Below are positions 8,925-17,137 of a stretch of 64,000 nucleotides of DNA, in pieces. Each line of letters opens with the position of its first letter. The first letter of the stretch is position 1. Made by a program: the position numbers and the translations under genes. Source of the DNA: Leeuwenhoekiella sp044542075 (GTDB taxonomy: Bacteria; Bacteroidota; Bacteroidia; Flavobacteriales; Flavobacteriaceae). The stretch lies in the NCBI RefSeq assembly GCF_044542075.1, contig NZ_JBITTU010000002.1, positions 1 through 64,000 on the forward strand, given 5' to 3'. The notes under the pieces are model-generated. The model saw only the letters and a program-made list of their open reading frames with translations. It ran no database searches and had not been told where the DNA came from.

Positions 8925-9932
8925 TCAAATATTAATTATCAGATCTATCTTAAAAGTAGCTTTATTTTTTACAGTCAATGTATGCTGGTTGGGATACAGG
9001 ATCTCAAGACGTTTTTGAACATTAGGCAATCCTATTCCGCCTTGCGCATCGGTTATAGAAGGCTCTTCAGGTTTGCTATTTTCTACCATAAATGTGATTT
9101 TATTTTTTTCTTGCTGAAGTGCTATGTTTACAAAGCTACCTCCTCCTTTTTCTATACCGCTGTGCTTAAAGGCATTTTCAATATAAGGTACAAATAACAT
9201 TGGTGCGACGAGAGTAGTTTCGTTTTTTACCGCTTTCGCGAAAGCGATATTATAGCCCTTACTACTCTTAAGCTTGAATAATTCAATATAATTTTCAATA
9301 TAATTTAGCTCTTTCTGCAAGGGTACTTTGGGTTGCTCACAATCGTAAATTACATAGCGTAACATCTCAGAAAGGGTACTGATACTTTCTTGGGTTTTGT
9401 CAGAATTTGTTACCGAAAGTGCGTAGATGTTATTGAGCGCATTGAACAAGAAGTGCGGATTGATCTGCATTTTGAGCATTTTCAATTCACTTTCTATTAA
9501 CTCCGCTTTAGCTAAAGCAATACTCTTTTCTTTTTCTTGAGCATATATAAATGTTTCCAAAACAACCGCGATAATGCTGGAAATTGACAATATCAAAAGA
9601 TCTATGGGATATCGCCCAAGTATACCGCGTGGGGGACCTCCCGCCGGTAGAAATATTGATTTGTCAAAAGGCGGCGGGGCTGTCTGTGCAGCAAAAAAGG
9701 CCGCTATAAGAATCACCGGAACTGTGATAACAAAAAACTGAAGATATTTTTTCTCAAACAAAAGTCTAGGCACTGCATAATATATAAGCCCTGCGAGGAG
9801 TAGAATTTGTAGAATAAAAGTCACTCCATTTCTAGCTATAAATCTATAGTCTACATCTGCTAATATTCCTATTATAATCCAGACAAAAAGCCAAAAACAA
9901 ACTTGAAAAATAAACCTATAAAATCGTTTCAT
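8925..9932 (-). CDS. LytS-type membrane sensor histidine kinase
   Basis: A 335-residue kinase with four predicted membrane helices in the first 130 residues (a flavobacterial 4TM sensor module without a periplasmic domain). The His_kinase domain has H160 in INPHFLFNALNN and the coiled segment KMLKMQ. The GHKL ATPase shows an N-box (PYIENAFKHS) and a G-box (GGIGLPNVQKRL). It phosphorylates the LytTR regulator encoded 3 bases downstream. A Pro/Gly-rich loop (PPFDK...AGGPPRG) sits between helices 3 and 4. The gene contains the 16-bp palindrome CGCTTTCGCGAAAGCG. Confidence 0.92.
   Translation of the reverse strand: MKRFYRFIFQVCFWLFVWIIIGILADVDYRFIARNGVTFILQILLLAGLIYYAVPRLLFEKKYLQFFVITVPVILIAAFFAAQTAPPPFDKSIFLPAGGPPRGILGRYPIDLLILSISSIIAVVLETFIYAQEKEKSIALAKAELIESELKMLKMQINPHFLFNALNNIYALSVTNSDKTQESISTLSEMLRYVIYDCEQPKVPLQKELNYIENYIELFKLKSSKGYNIAFAKAVKNETTLVAPMLFVPYIENAFKHSGIEKGGGSFVNIALQQEKNKITFMVENSKPEEPSITDAQGGIGLPNVQKRLEILYPNQHTLTVKNKATFKIDLIINI
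9231..9246. repeat. Palindrome CGCTTTCGCGAAAGCG inside the kinase gene
   Basis: An exact 16-bp palindrome, G+C-rich compared with its surroundings, read in frame as the kinase residues AIAFAKAV. It occurs once in the window. Similar palindromes recur in some flavobacterial genomes, but repetition cannot be shown from this window. Confidence 0.4.
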
Positions 9933-10123
9933 ACCACAAATAAAGCAAATTAAAATAGACTCTATACTGAAAATTGCCTGTTTGGAGCGGTCAACTATTC
10001 TAAACCGCAGAACAGGAAAGACAATTCACTGAAAATATAAACCCTTTCGCTTAAAGGTGGTTATGTGCATACAACTAATGCCCAACTTTGACGTCTTAAT
10101 AGAGAACAATCAAAACAAAATAT

Positions 10124-10414
10124 ATGGACACATTATATAAATCAAAAGCTGTAATAGCAGTGTTTTTAGCTATCGGTATTGGAGCAGTGACCAGCGCACA
10201 AGGTCAAGAACGTGAGCGTAAGGAACCACCCACGTTTGAGCAACTTTTAGAACAGATGGACTCAGGAAAAGATGGTAAACTTTCTGTCGCTGAAGTTAAA
10301 GGGCCACTCAAAGAAATTTTTGCAGATGTTGATACCGATGAAAATGGATACATCACAAAAGAAGAATTTGAAAAGGCTCCTAAACCCAAAAGGAAAAAAC
10401 GAGATAATAATTAA
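10124..10414 (+). CDS. Exported EF-hand calcium-binding mini-protein
   Basis: A 96-residue protein with an N-terminal signal peptide (about 1-25, ending TSAQ) and a pair of EF-hands: loop 1 DSGKDGKLSVAE and loop 2 DTDENGYITKEE, both with acidic residues at positions 1, 3 or 5, and 12. The tail is Lys/Arg/Pro-rich. It is a paralogue of the lipoprotein at 12582: both share QLL-x-x-MD, DGKLS, KGPL and the ENG/DDG loop. It starts about 190 bases from the divergently transcribed LytS kinase gene and sits just before a YHYH protein gene. Probably a periplasmic Ca2+ (or other metal) binder; its partner is unknown. Confidence 0.85.
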   Translation: MDTLYKSKAVIAVFLAIGIGAVTSAQGQERERKEPPTFEQLLEQMDSGKDGKLSVAEVKGPLKEIFADVDTDENGYITKEEFEKAPKPKRKKRDNN

Positions 10415-10448
10415 GATTGATTTGATTGATTAGTTTTTTTGATGGATG

Positions 10449-10471
10449 CCCCGCAAGTAATTGTGGGGTTT
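10449..10471 (+). terminator. Probable terminator or attenuator after the EF-hand gene
   Basis: An 8-bp stem CCCCGCAA / TTGTGGGG (one G-T pair) with loop GTAA, followed by a short interrupted T-run (TTTCATT). The weak T-run suggests partial read-through into the YHYH gene at 10506. Confidence 0.5.
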
Positions 10472-10505
10472 CATTAAAAAAAATTGTCTAAACAAAGAAT
10501 AAATT

Positions 10506-11501
10506 ATGAAACGCATTTATAAAAAAGTAACACTCTCTACACTCTCTGTATTAGTAGTACTTGCTCTTACTGTAGGCTGTAAAAATGATATAAGCACCAG
10601 CTCACACAGTCACGATGTAGCAATGCATTCGCACGGAGAAAATAGTCATTCGCATAATGATACAGATTATTTTGGCTCCTATACCCTAGTAGACAAGCAG
10701 TACGGTACCAAAACAGTGGTAACAGTAAAAAATAATACCCGTAAAATAGTGACCAATGCCTTACCTAATCACGAAACAGGCACTTTTCCAAACTCAGGAA
10801 ACCCGAATACTATATCTGCCCAGAATAGAACATATACTATACCTCTCTTACCTAAATATATTGGAGAAGCGAAGTGGGTAAGAGAGCCTGGATTTGCCCT
10901 AAACGGGGTGAAATTTGAACCCGAAACGGCTGAGATGGTTGTTTGTGAAAGTGGTGAACGTTATCGTGTAGAAGCTAAACAAGACCTTATTGCAATGGGA
11001 TTGGACAAGAACAATGCGCACGTACAGCCTACAGGCGCTTATCACTATCACGGCACACCTACTTCTATGATAGAAAAATTTGATAAGGGAGAAGATTTAG
11101 TTCATATAGGATTTGCCAAAGATGGTTTTTCTATTTACTACTCAAAAAGTGGTGCATATACGCCAAGTTTTAGACTGTACGACGAAACACGTGAGGGAGA
11201 AGAGTGTTCTTACGATAGACCAGGAAACCATATAGATGTAGCCATCGCAGATAGCGATATAGACGGCACATTTGTCTCAGACTGGGAATTTGTTGACGGG
11301 CTTGGAGACCTGGATGCCTGCAATGGAACTGAGATCAACGGTACCTATGCCTATCTGGTTACAGACGCATATCCCTATGTACCTCGCTGTTTAATGGGAG
11401 AGTTTGAAGAAGAGCCGCACGGCCCGCCACCAGGCCAGGGTGGAGCATCAAATGGACAAAGACCACCAGCAAATCATATTCCGCCCCATCACGATCATTA
11501 A
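10506..11501 (+). CDS. YHYH-domain lipoprotein with His-rich ends
   Basis: A 331-residue lipoprotein with a lipobox at C25 (LTVGC). The mature N-terminus is a His cluster (residues 34-50, SHSHD...HSHGENSHSH) and the C-terminus is also His-rich (HIPPHHDH). The YHYH domain has its name motif at 179-182 (GAYHYHG) and a LPNHETG motif near 86 shared with the YHYH protein at 12939. The function of YHYH proteins is not established; the His clusters argue for metal binding. It lies between EF-hand genes and about 3.8 kb upstream of a SCO1 copper-chaperone gene. Exported and membrane-anchored by prediction. Confidence 0.85.
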   Translation: MKRIYKKVTLSTLSVLVVLALTVGCKNDISTSSHSHDVAMHSHGENSHSHNDTDYFGSYTLVDKQYGTKTVVTVKNNTRKIVTNALPNHETGTFPNSGNPNTISAQNRTYTIPLLPKYIGEAKWVREPGFALNGVKFEPETAEMVVCESGERYRVEAKQDLIAMGLDKNNAHVQPTGAYHYHGTPTSMIEKFDKGEDLVHIGFAKDGFSIYYSKSGAYTPSFRLYDETREGEECSYDRPGNHIDVAIADSDIDGTFVSDWEFVDGLGDLDACNGTEINGTYAYLVTDAYPYVPRCLMGEFEEEPHGPPPGQGGASNGQRPPANHIPPHHDH

Positions 11502-11796
11502 AATAAGATAGTGGGACTTGTGTACACAGCTACTCGAATCTTTCAAATTTATAATAAACTTTTTTTTTAACTGAAACATATAGCGGCTTCACTTAATAGA
11601 AATACCCATTCACTGATTGTTATAAAACTGTGTTTGTAAAGCCAATACATTTACTGAAAAATAGAAAAGATTAGTAGCTCATCATTTGAATTAACCATTC
11701 CACATTTTAAGTATCATCTTCTAACAACGTGTATTTCATAACGAGCAAAAACCTCTTAATAGTGGGTTTTAAAAACAACATAAAAAAAATAAGCAG

Positions 11797-12543
11797 ATGA
11801 AATTTTTCGGAAAACTCAGAAGAAAGATGATTCTCGATGGGAAGTTCAAGAATTACATCGTCTACGCTTTTGGAGAGATTGTTTTGATTGTACTGGGTAT
11901 TCTAATAGCCTGGAAAATCAACAATCTCAACGAAATACGGAAAAGTGAAATTGTGCAGGTAAAAATATATGAGAGTCTTTATGAAGAACTCCATACCAAT
12001 CTAATTGTTCTGGATAGCGCTATTTTAAGATATACGAGTACAGCTACAAATTTACAGAAGTCATTGGCATATGTGGGGTTGCAGGAAGAACAATTGAGTA
12101 ATGAGGCAAAAAGTGTAATTATTGAGATGAGATTCAAAAATTCTAATCTTAGCGATGAGGCGCTTAGTTCTATTAATTCAACTGATAAATTTCAATTTAT
12201 AGAAAGCGATTCCTTAAAAATTTTAATAGCTCAATATCCTGGTCATATAAATGAGTTTATGGAGCAGGAAGTGAAACTGAGAAATATTACAGAAAATAAA
12301 TTGAAACCCCTCTTAGAAAAGCATCTCTCCCTAGTAGATATGTTACCTGAGAATGCAACTTATAAACGAATCAAATCATATGTACAGGAATCTGATTATA
12401 AAGGATTATTAAATAATAAGGAGTATCAAAACTCCATAATCAATGATTTGTTACAAACCAAAATTCAACTAAAGATCGCAAAAAGTTTAAGAGAAAAAAC
12501 AGAAGAACTGTCCCTCAAACTCAATCTGGAATTAAATGGCTAA
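11797..12543 (+). CDS. DUF6090 family membrane protein
   Basis: A 248-residue protein with the characteristic start of this Bacteroidota family: basic FGKLRRKMIL, then KFKNYIVYAFGEI and a single membrane helix (about 28-42, VLIVLGILIAWKI) ending INNLNE. The rest is a mostly helical extracytoplasmic or cytoplasmic region without catalytic motifs. The family's function is unknown. A 295-base gap without genes precedes it. It is followed after 38 bases by the second EF-hand gene. Confidence 0.8.
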   Translation: MKFFGKLRRKMILDGKFKNYIVYAFGEIVLIVLGILIAWKINNLNEIRKSEIVQVKIYESLYEELHTNLIVLDSAILRYTSTATNLQKSLAYVGLQEEQLSNEAKSVIIEMRFKNSNLSDEALSSINSTDKFQFIESDSLKILIAQYPGHINEFMEQEVKLRNITENKLKPLLEKHLSLVDMLPENATYKRIKSYVQESDYKGLLNNKEYQNSIINDLLQTKIQLKIAKSLREKTEELSLKLNLELNG

Positions 12544-12581
12544 CGCCACAATTATTATAAATAACTCTAAACAACAACACT

Positions 12582-12911
12582 ATGAAAAATCGTATTGCAT
12601 TAAAAATAATTGGCTGTGTACTGGTAATGACTTCGCTTACAGCTTGCAACAGTGCTAAAGACACAAGCTCAAATACTCAGAGTGGCCAGCGTGGTCAGGG
12701 CCGACCAACGGCTACTCAGTTACTTTCAGAAATGGATGCTAACAAAGACGGAAAACTATCAAAAGAAGAGGCAAAAGGACCACTCGCTCAGGATTTTGCT
12801 AAGATTGATACCGATGATGATGGTTTTATCTCTAAAGAGGAACTAGAAAACGCTCCACAACCGCAGCGTGGTGGTCAACAAGGAGGCCAGCGTGGTGGCA
12901 GAGGTAAGTAG
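12582..12911 (+). CDS. EF-hand lipoprotein
   Basis: A 109-residue lipoprotein with a lipobox at SLTAC (C22) and two EF-hand loops, DANKDGKLSKEE and DTDDDGFISKEE. Both are canonical, with Asp or Asn at positions 1, 3 and 5 and Glu at 12. The tail is a Gln/Gly/Arg repeat (GGQQGGQRGG). It is a paralogue of the EF-hand protein at 10124. It heads a tight run of co-directional genes (gaps of 27, 6, -20, 16 and 11 bases) to 16611 and is probably the first or second gene of that operon. Confidence 0.87.
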   Translation: MKNRIALKIIGCVLVMTSLTACNSAKDTSSNTQSGQRGQGRPTATQLLSEMDANKDGKLSKEEAKGPLAQDFAKIDTDDDGFISKEELENAPQPQRGGQQGGQRGGRGK

Positions 12912-12938
12912 GTTTAATTTTTAATTATAGCACGAATT

Positions 12939-13682
12939 ATGATAACAAATTTCAAATATTATGTTTCATTGGCAGTTTTGGCAATGTATTTTACAGGGTG
13001 CAGTAGCGATTCTTATCTTGATACTGAATCTGAAGAGAACGTTGTAACAGAACTTCACGAAGCGTTTTCAGTATTTAATAAAGATGCTGTAACTATTTAC
13101 CTTGACGGTTCAGAGGTGGTAATTGAGACCACCGGCTTACCCAATCACGAGACTGTGTATTGGGGAGAGGGTAATGAACTTTACAGAGATGAGCCTGGTG
13201 TTGAGGTTACCCCCAGCATTATGTCTAGCAATAACAATGCGACCAGTATTCGGGTAGATGCAACTCCAGATCTTTCCGGCAATCAAATTGACACTCAATT
13301 GAACACAATTGGTATCGCTGTAAGTGGTTCTTCAATATTCAATGATCAGGAAGGTAACGGGCCCTTAGCGCAGGCGGCAGCCAGTCTCGACTGGACTGGA
13401 GCGCACATCGGCCCGGGGGTTTATCATTATCATCTGGAGCCTAAAGCTTTTACTAATGACGATAATAATCTGGTAGGCATTCTTTTAGATGGTGTATTTC
13501 TTTATGGTAGAAAATGCAGTTCGACCGGCACGTATCCAACCGATCTTGATGTTTCAGGCGGGCACAACTCTTCGACGCAATATACAGGTGGGGAAACAGA
13601 GTATCATTATCATATTATTAATGAAATGTATTCTACCACAGGTTCATATCTGGCATTTGCCGGGCCGTATCAGGGGTATTGA
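12939..13682 (+). CDS. YHYH-domain lipoprotein (second copy)
   Basis: A 247-residue lipoprotein with a lipobox at C21 (YFTGC). It carries two YHYH motifs, at 162-165 (GVYHYH) and 222-225 (TEYHYH), and the shared GLPNHET motif at 66-72. The C-terminus ends AGPYQGY, like a complete domain. It is related to, but well diverged from, the proteins at 10506 and 14966. The paired YHYH motifs are the likely ligands of a metal site; which metal is unknown. Confidence 0.85.
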   Translation: MITNFKYYVSLAVLAMYFTGCSSDSYLDTESEENVVTELHEAFSVFNKDAVTIYLDGSEVVIETTGLPNHETVYWGEGNELYRDEPGVEVTPSIMSSNNNATSIRVDATPDLSGNQIDTQLNTIGIAVSGSSIFNDQEGNGPLAQAAASLDWTGAHIGPGVYHYHLEPKAFTNDDNNLVGILLDGVFLYGRKCSSTGTYPTDLDVSGGHNSSTQYTGGETEYHYHIINEMYSTTGSYLAFAGPYQGY

Positions 13683-13688
13683 TAGATT

Positions 13689-14291
13689 ATGAAAAAGGTT
13701 TTTTACATCACCACCTTTTTTTTGATGCTGTTGATTGGAGCGTATAATTCCAAAACAGAAAATAACGTTAATCAAACGCAAAAGGAAGCAATAAATAGTC
13801 GGGAAGTATCATATAATGATTTGATTTTAAATCAACTGGAAGGTGTTTGGTACTATCAGAATACACCATACAATGGGTTTTCTGTCAAATACTATAATAC
13901 TGGTGCAGTAGCAGAACGGTTGGGATTTACTAATGGAAAGCGACAAGGTATTGGTAAACGCTGGTCAGAAAAGGGAGCTTTACGTTCGCAGTTTATATAT
14001 GAACAAAACCGTCTAGTGGGAATTTATAAAAGTTGGTGGGATAATGGTCAGTTGGCTTCTAAAGCCAATTATGAAAATGGTGTTCTCAATGGAACTCAAA
14101 CGGAATGGTATGATACCGGGCGATTGGCAAAAAAACGAGAATTGGCATCTGGTAAAGAAGAAGGTATGCAACAAGCCTGGTTACCGAACGGAAAAATTTA
14201 TATAAACTACGAGGCTAGAAACGGCAGAAATTTTGGTTTAAAGCGTGCTAACCTTTGTTATCAATTGAAAGATGAAATTTTACAGAAATGA
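13689..14291 (+). CDS. Exported MORN-repeat (YwqK-like) protein
   Basis: A 200-residue protein with an N-terminal signal or anchor (1-20). From about residue 55 onward it is built of MORN_2-type repeats of the pattern xWYxNGxLxxxxxYxxGxxxGxxxxW: PYNGFSVKYYNTG, KRQGIGKRWSEKG, RLVGIYKSWWDNG, VLNGTQTEWYDTG and KEEGMQQAWLPNG. Such repeats are structural. It overlaps the SCO1 gene by 20 bases, so the two are coupled. Annotation pipelines often call this a YwqK antitoxin, but the signal peptide and operon make a toxin-antitoxin role unlikely. Confidence 0.82.
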   Translation: MKKVFYITTFFLMLLIGAYNSKTENNVNQTQKEAINSREVSYNDLILNQLEGVWYYQNTPYNGFSVKYYNTGAVAERLGFTNGKRQGIGKRWSEKGALRSQFIYEQNRLVGIYKSWWDNGQLASKANYENGVLNGTQTEWYDTGRLAKKRELASGKEEGMQQAWLPNGKIYINYEARNGRNFGLKRANLCYQLKDEILQK

Positions 14292-14949
14292 ATTAATTGG
14301 ATTACTGGGAGCTTTGGCGATGTTAGTAAGTTGTGCTAAAGATACCAATCAAAAAGATAATATAGCGACTCGTACTGAGGTGCTTCCATATTATCAGGAA
14401 GCAACCTACACGCCTGTTTGGTTCGGTCAAAATTCAGATTCTTTGAATGATTTTCATCAGATACCTGCTTTTAAATTAATTAATCAAATGGGCGATACCA
14501 TTACCGAGCAAACTTTTGAAAACAAAATCTACGTTGCAAATTTCTTTTTTACCGTATGCCCGGGAATTTGCCCGCAGATGACATCAAATATGCTTCTGGT
14601 GCAGGATGCGTTTAAAGATGATGATGATATCTTATTGCTATCACATTCGGTTACACCAAACTACGATTCCATTGCTATATTAAAAGAGTATGCTGAGGCA
14701 AATGGAGTAATCAAAAACAAATGGCATCTGGTTACCGGGGATCAATCTGAAATCTACAAACTGGGACGCAAAGCGTATTTCGCAGAAGAAGATTTAGGAG
14801 TGGTAAAAGGAGAAAATGAATTCTTACATACCGAAAATTTTGTGCTTGTAGATAAGAATAAAAACATAAGAGGTATATATAACGGATTAAATAAAGTGTC
14901 TGTAAATCAGCTTATTTCAGACATTAAATTACTCAAATCAAGCTATTAA
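14272..14949 (+). CDS. SCO1/SenC-type copper chaperone lipoprotein
   Basis: A 225-residue thioredoxin-fold protein with a lipobox at C21 (MLVSC). It has the copper-binding CxxxC motif C96-P-G-I-C100 and the distant ligand H186 (EFLHTENF), the full Sco set. Known Sco proteins deliver copper to cytochrome oxidase or reduce thiols. Here the gene sits inside a YHYH/EF-hand operon rather than beside oxidase genes, which is the strongest argument in this block for copper as its metal. It overlaps the MORN gene by 20 bases; the next gene starts 16 bases later. Confidence 0.92.
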   Translation: MKFYRNELIGLLGALAMLVSCAKDTNQKDNIATRTEVLPYYQEATYTPVWFGQNSDSLNDFHQIPAFKLINQMGDTITEQTFENKIYVANFFFTVCPGICPQMTSNMLLVQDAFKDDDDILLLSHSVTPNYDSIAILKEYAEANGVIKNKWHLVTGDQSEIYKLGRKAYFAEEDLGVVKGENEFLHTENFVLVDKNKNIRGIYNGLNKVSVNQLISDIKLLKSSY

Positions 14950-14965
14950 CACTAAAATAAGTCCA

Positions 14966-15952
14966 ATGAAAATATTCAGTTTTAAATATAAGATAGTCGC
15001 TTTAACCGTGGCAATTATAGCGCATTTAGCGTGCAGTGGGAGTGATGAGGATACTGGCGATGAGAATTTAGATTCAAATACTCAAGTGGTAGATATGCTT
15101 GAATCTAATTTTACAGGAGTAAGTATTACAACGGTCCCGTGTACACTTTCAGATGGTACGGTAACAGATTGTTATCAAATCGTCACTAATAGCACACCTT
15201 CAGACCACTCTATGGGACCATGGTGTCCCACCACTATTGATGATGATTCAGATGCCGGAGGGATCTGGCTTGATGGAGGTGAGGTATATGATGTTGATGG
15301 AGCATTTATTAAAAATATGGCCACATTTTACAACGATTCTAACTGGTTAATGTATGACGAAAATGGGGATATATATGTAACTAAAACTGAAGAAGATTGT
15401 ATCAACGCAGCAAATCCCAATGTGGGCGAACAATATGAAAATTTCTGTGTAGAATGTCTTCCTTCTTACATTACAGAAATTACCCAAACGTTTACTATCC
15501 CAATCACACCGGTACTTCAAAACGCAGGGATACTTTTTACAACCGGGCCTGGCGGACCTCCTGGTAGTTCTAATGTGCCTTCGACACGTGGCGTCGCACT
15601 CAATGGGATGGAATTTTCTGCTCCTGCACCTGTAGATAATATTTTAGGAGCCTACACACTTGCTCCTTTTGATGATGCCGGTGGACACATCAATGTGCAT
15701 CAGGGATATCACTATCACGCGGCGACAGGTTTTAGTACAGAAGTAGAACAGGCAGACGACCATGCAGCTTTGATAGGCTATGCGCTGGACGGTCACGGTA
15801 TTTATGCAATGAACAATACAGATGGAAGTTCACCATTAGATTTGGACGAGTATCGCGGTCATAGCGATAATACTAGAGGTTATCATTATCATGTAGATGC
15901 AGCTGGTAACAACAACTTTATAAATGGACTTAAAGGAGCTTACGCTTTGTAA
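14966..15952 (+). CDS. YHYH-domain lipoprotein (third copy, Cys-rich)
   Basis: A 328-residue lipoprotein with a lipobox at C23 (HLACS). It has two YHYH motifs, at 248-251 (QGYHYH) and 306-309 (RGYHYH), with further His between them (DDHAAL, DGHGIY, RGHSD). Unlike its two paralogues it has six Cys in the mature part (C59, C69, C87, C145, C161, C164, the last two as CVEC), so disulfides or a second metal site are possible. It lies directly downstream of SCO1, whose family can reduce Cys pairs. Confidence 0.85.
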   Translation: MKIFSFKYKIVALTVAIIAHLACSGSDEDTGDENLDSNTQVVDMLESNFTGVSITTVPCTLSDGTVTDCYQIVTNSTPSDHSMGPWCPTTIDDDSDAGGIWLDGGEVYDVDGAFIKNMATFYNDSNWLMYDENGDIYVTKTEEDCINAANPNVGEQYENFCVECLPSYITEITQTFTIPITPVLQNAGILFTTGPGGPPGSSNVPSTRGVALNGMEFSAPAPVDNILGAYTLAPFDDAGGHINVHQGYHYHAATGFSTEVEQADDHAALIGYALDGHGIYAMNNTDGSSPLDLDEYRGHSDNTRGYHYHVDAAGNNNFINGLKGAYAL

Positions 15953-15963
15953 ACTAAATAATT

Positions 15964-16611
15964 ATGAAAAATCATATACTAGCGGGAATATTATTTTTAT
16001 TCACATTAACCGGTTTTGCACATCAAACCGAAGCTTCGAGTGTGGTTTTAGTTGAGAAATCAAAAAATGTCTGGTTATTGCAGATTAGTGCATCTTTGGC
16101 AGCTTTTAAACAGGAGGTTCAGGCTAATTACTCTGAAACTCCATACGAAACTCCGGAAGCTTTTAAAGAGTTTTTACTTCAACATATTAGTAATACTTTG
16201 AAAATCAATAGTAATGGACAAGTAGTACTTTTTCAAAATGGTTCTGTAAAATTAGGTCACGAATCTAAAGTTACATTTGAAGTTACCGGAATACAGGAAG
16301 ATCTTAAGGAGTTAGAAATTTCTAGTATGATTTTCTCTGATATTTTTAAAAGTCAATCTGTGCTTGTTGTTTTAAAAGAGAATTTTAAAAAAAATCAATT
16401 TATACTTAATGATTCGAATGAATTTAAAATTAAATTGAAATCAAAAAATAATGAATTACAAGAGGTTAAAATTGAACAGGCTGGTTTTGGTTTTGAAGAC
16501 AAAATTGTAATTCTGATTATAGTAGTAGCTTTTAGTATTTTATTCTATAAAATTTACAGACAGCGAGTAAGTTTAGCTGGTGTTGAAGAATACTTTAAAA
16601 ATGTTTTTTGA
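15964..16611 (+). CDS. Exported single-pass membrane protein of unknown function
   Basis: A 215-residue protein with a signal peptide (1-19), a beta-rich extracytoplasmic part (about 25-180) and a C-terminal membrane helix (about 184-203, IVILIIVVAFSILFYKI) followed by a short basic tail. The plan resembles small exported proteins common in Bacteroidota copper or cytochrome loci (DUF6702-like), but I am not sure of the family. It is the last gene of the operon, followed by a terminator 200 bases on. Confidence 0.7.
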   Translation: MKNHILAGILFLFTLTGFAHQTEASSVVLVEKSKNVWLLQISASLAAFKQEVQANYSETPYETPEAFKEFLLQHISNTLKINSNGQVVLFQNGSVKLGHESKVTFEVTGIQEDLKELEISSMIFSDIFKSQSVLVVLKENFKKNQFILNDSNEFKIKLKSKNNELQEVKIEQAGFGFEDKIVILIIVVAFSILFYKIYRQRVSLAGVEEYFKNVF

Positions 16612-16809
16612 ACGAAATAAATTGATATAAAAGAGCATTCTTGATTTTGTAGTCAGGGATTTTTCTTTTCAATTTAAGAAAGAATGAGCCTGCAACATCA
16701 AATTCTCACTTTCGCAGAAGAAAGGTACACGTTGATGCAATTCAGTTGGTTTCAAATTCATAATTCTTTCTGAACCATTCGTACAGAACTACTCTAAAGT
16801 GGGAGATAG

Positions 16810-16844
16810 AAAGCCTGTTAATCTTAGATTAACAGGCTTTTTTA
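16810..16844 (+). terminator. Strong terminator of the YHYH/SCO1 operon
   Basis: A perfect 13-bp stem AAAGCCTGTTAAT (16810-16822) / ATTAACAGGCTTT (16828-16840) with loop CTTAG and a T-run. Confidence 0.88.
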
Positions 16845-17064
16845 GTTTAAAACCTTTTCTAATATAAATAGCATTCAGTTGTTTTAATTTTCCAATTTTA
16901 TAAGAAAGTATTTCATTGTAAATGTAGAATGCAGATTTTGATGCCTATTTAGAAGTTTTGAAGAGTTGTATTTAAATTTTATTAATTGTCTGTATAAATA
17001 CTTTTCAGATGGATTTAGAGTACGGAGAAAGCTTTTGTGTAGAGTTTATATTTCATAGCCATTA

Positions 17065-17105
17065 AAAAAGCCTTAAAGCTATTCAAAAATGGCTTTAAGG
17101 CTTTT
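17065..17105. terminator. Bidirectional terminator between convergent operons
   Basis: Arms AAAAGCCTTAAAGC and GCTTTAAGGCTTTT flank a 12-13 base loop. An A-run on the left and T-rich sequence on the right let it stop transcripts from both sides. It lies 33 bases beyond the stop of the barrel gene at 17138. Confidence 0.78.
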
Positions 17106-17137
17106 ATACTTTTAATAAGAAAGTAAGTAATTAATAA

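Larger units (their letters stand above)
16612..17137. other. Convergent intergenic region
   Basis: It separates the plus-strand YHYH operon from the minus-strand MbnP operon. Two hairpin terminators (16810-16844 and 17065-17105) are the only clear features. A 29-codon open frame at 16684-16773 is too short and unsupported to call. Confidence 0.7.

Noticed and set aside
13689..14291. YwqK-type antitoxin
   Set aside because: MORN repeats are structural, a signal peptide is present, and no toxin gene is nearby.
16684..16773. 29-codon plus-strand frame in the convergent gap
   Set aside because: No recognisable features, no clear ribosome binding context, lies between an operon end and its terminator.
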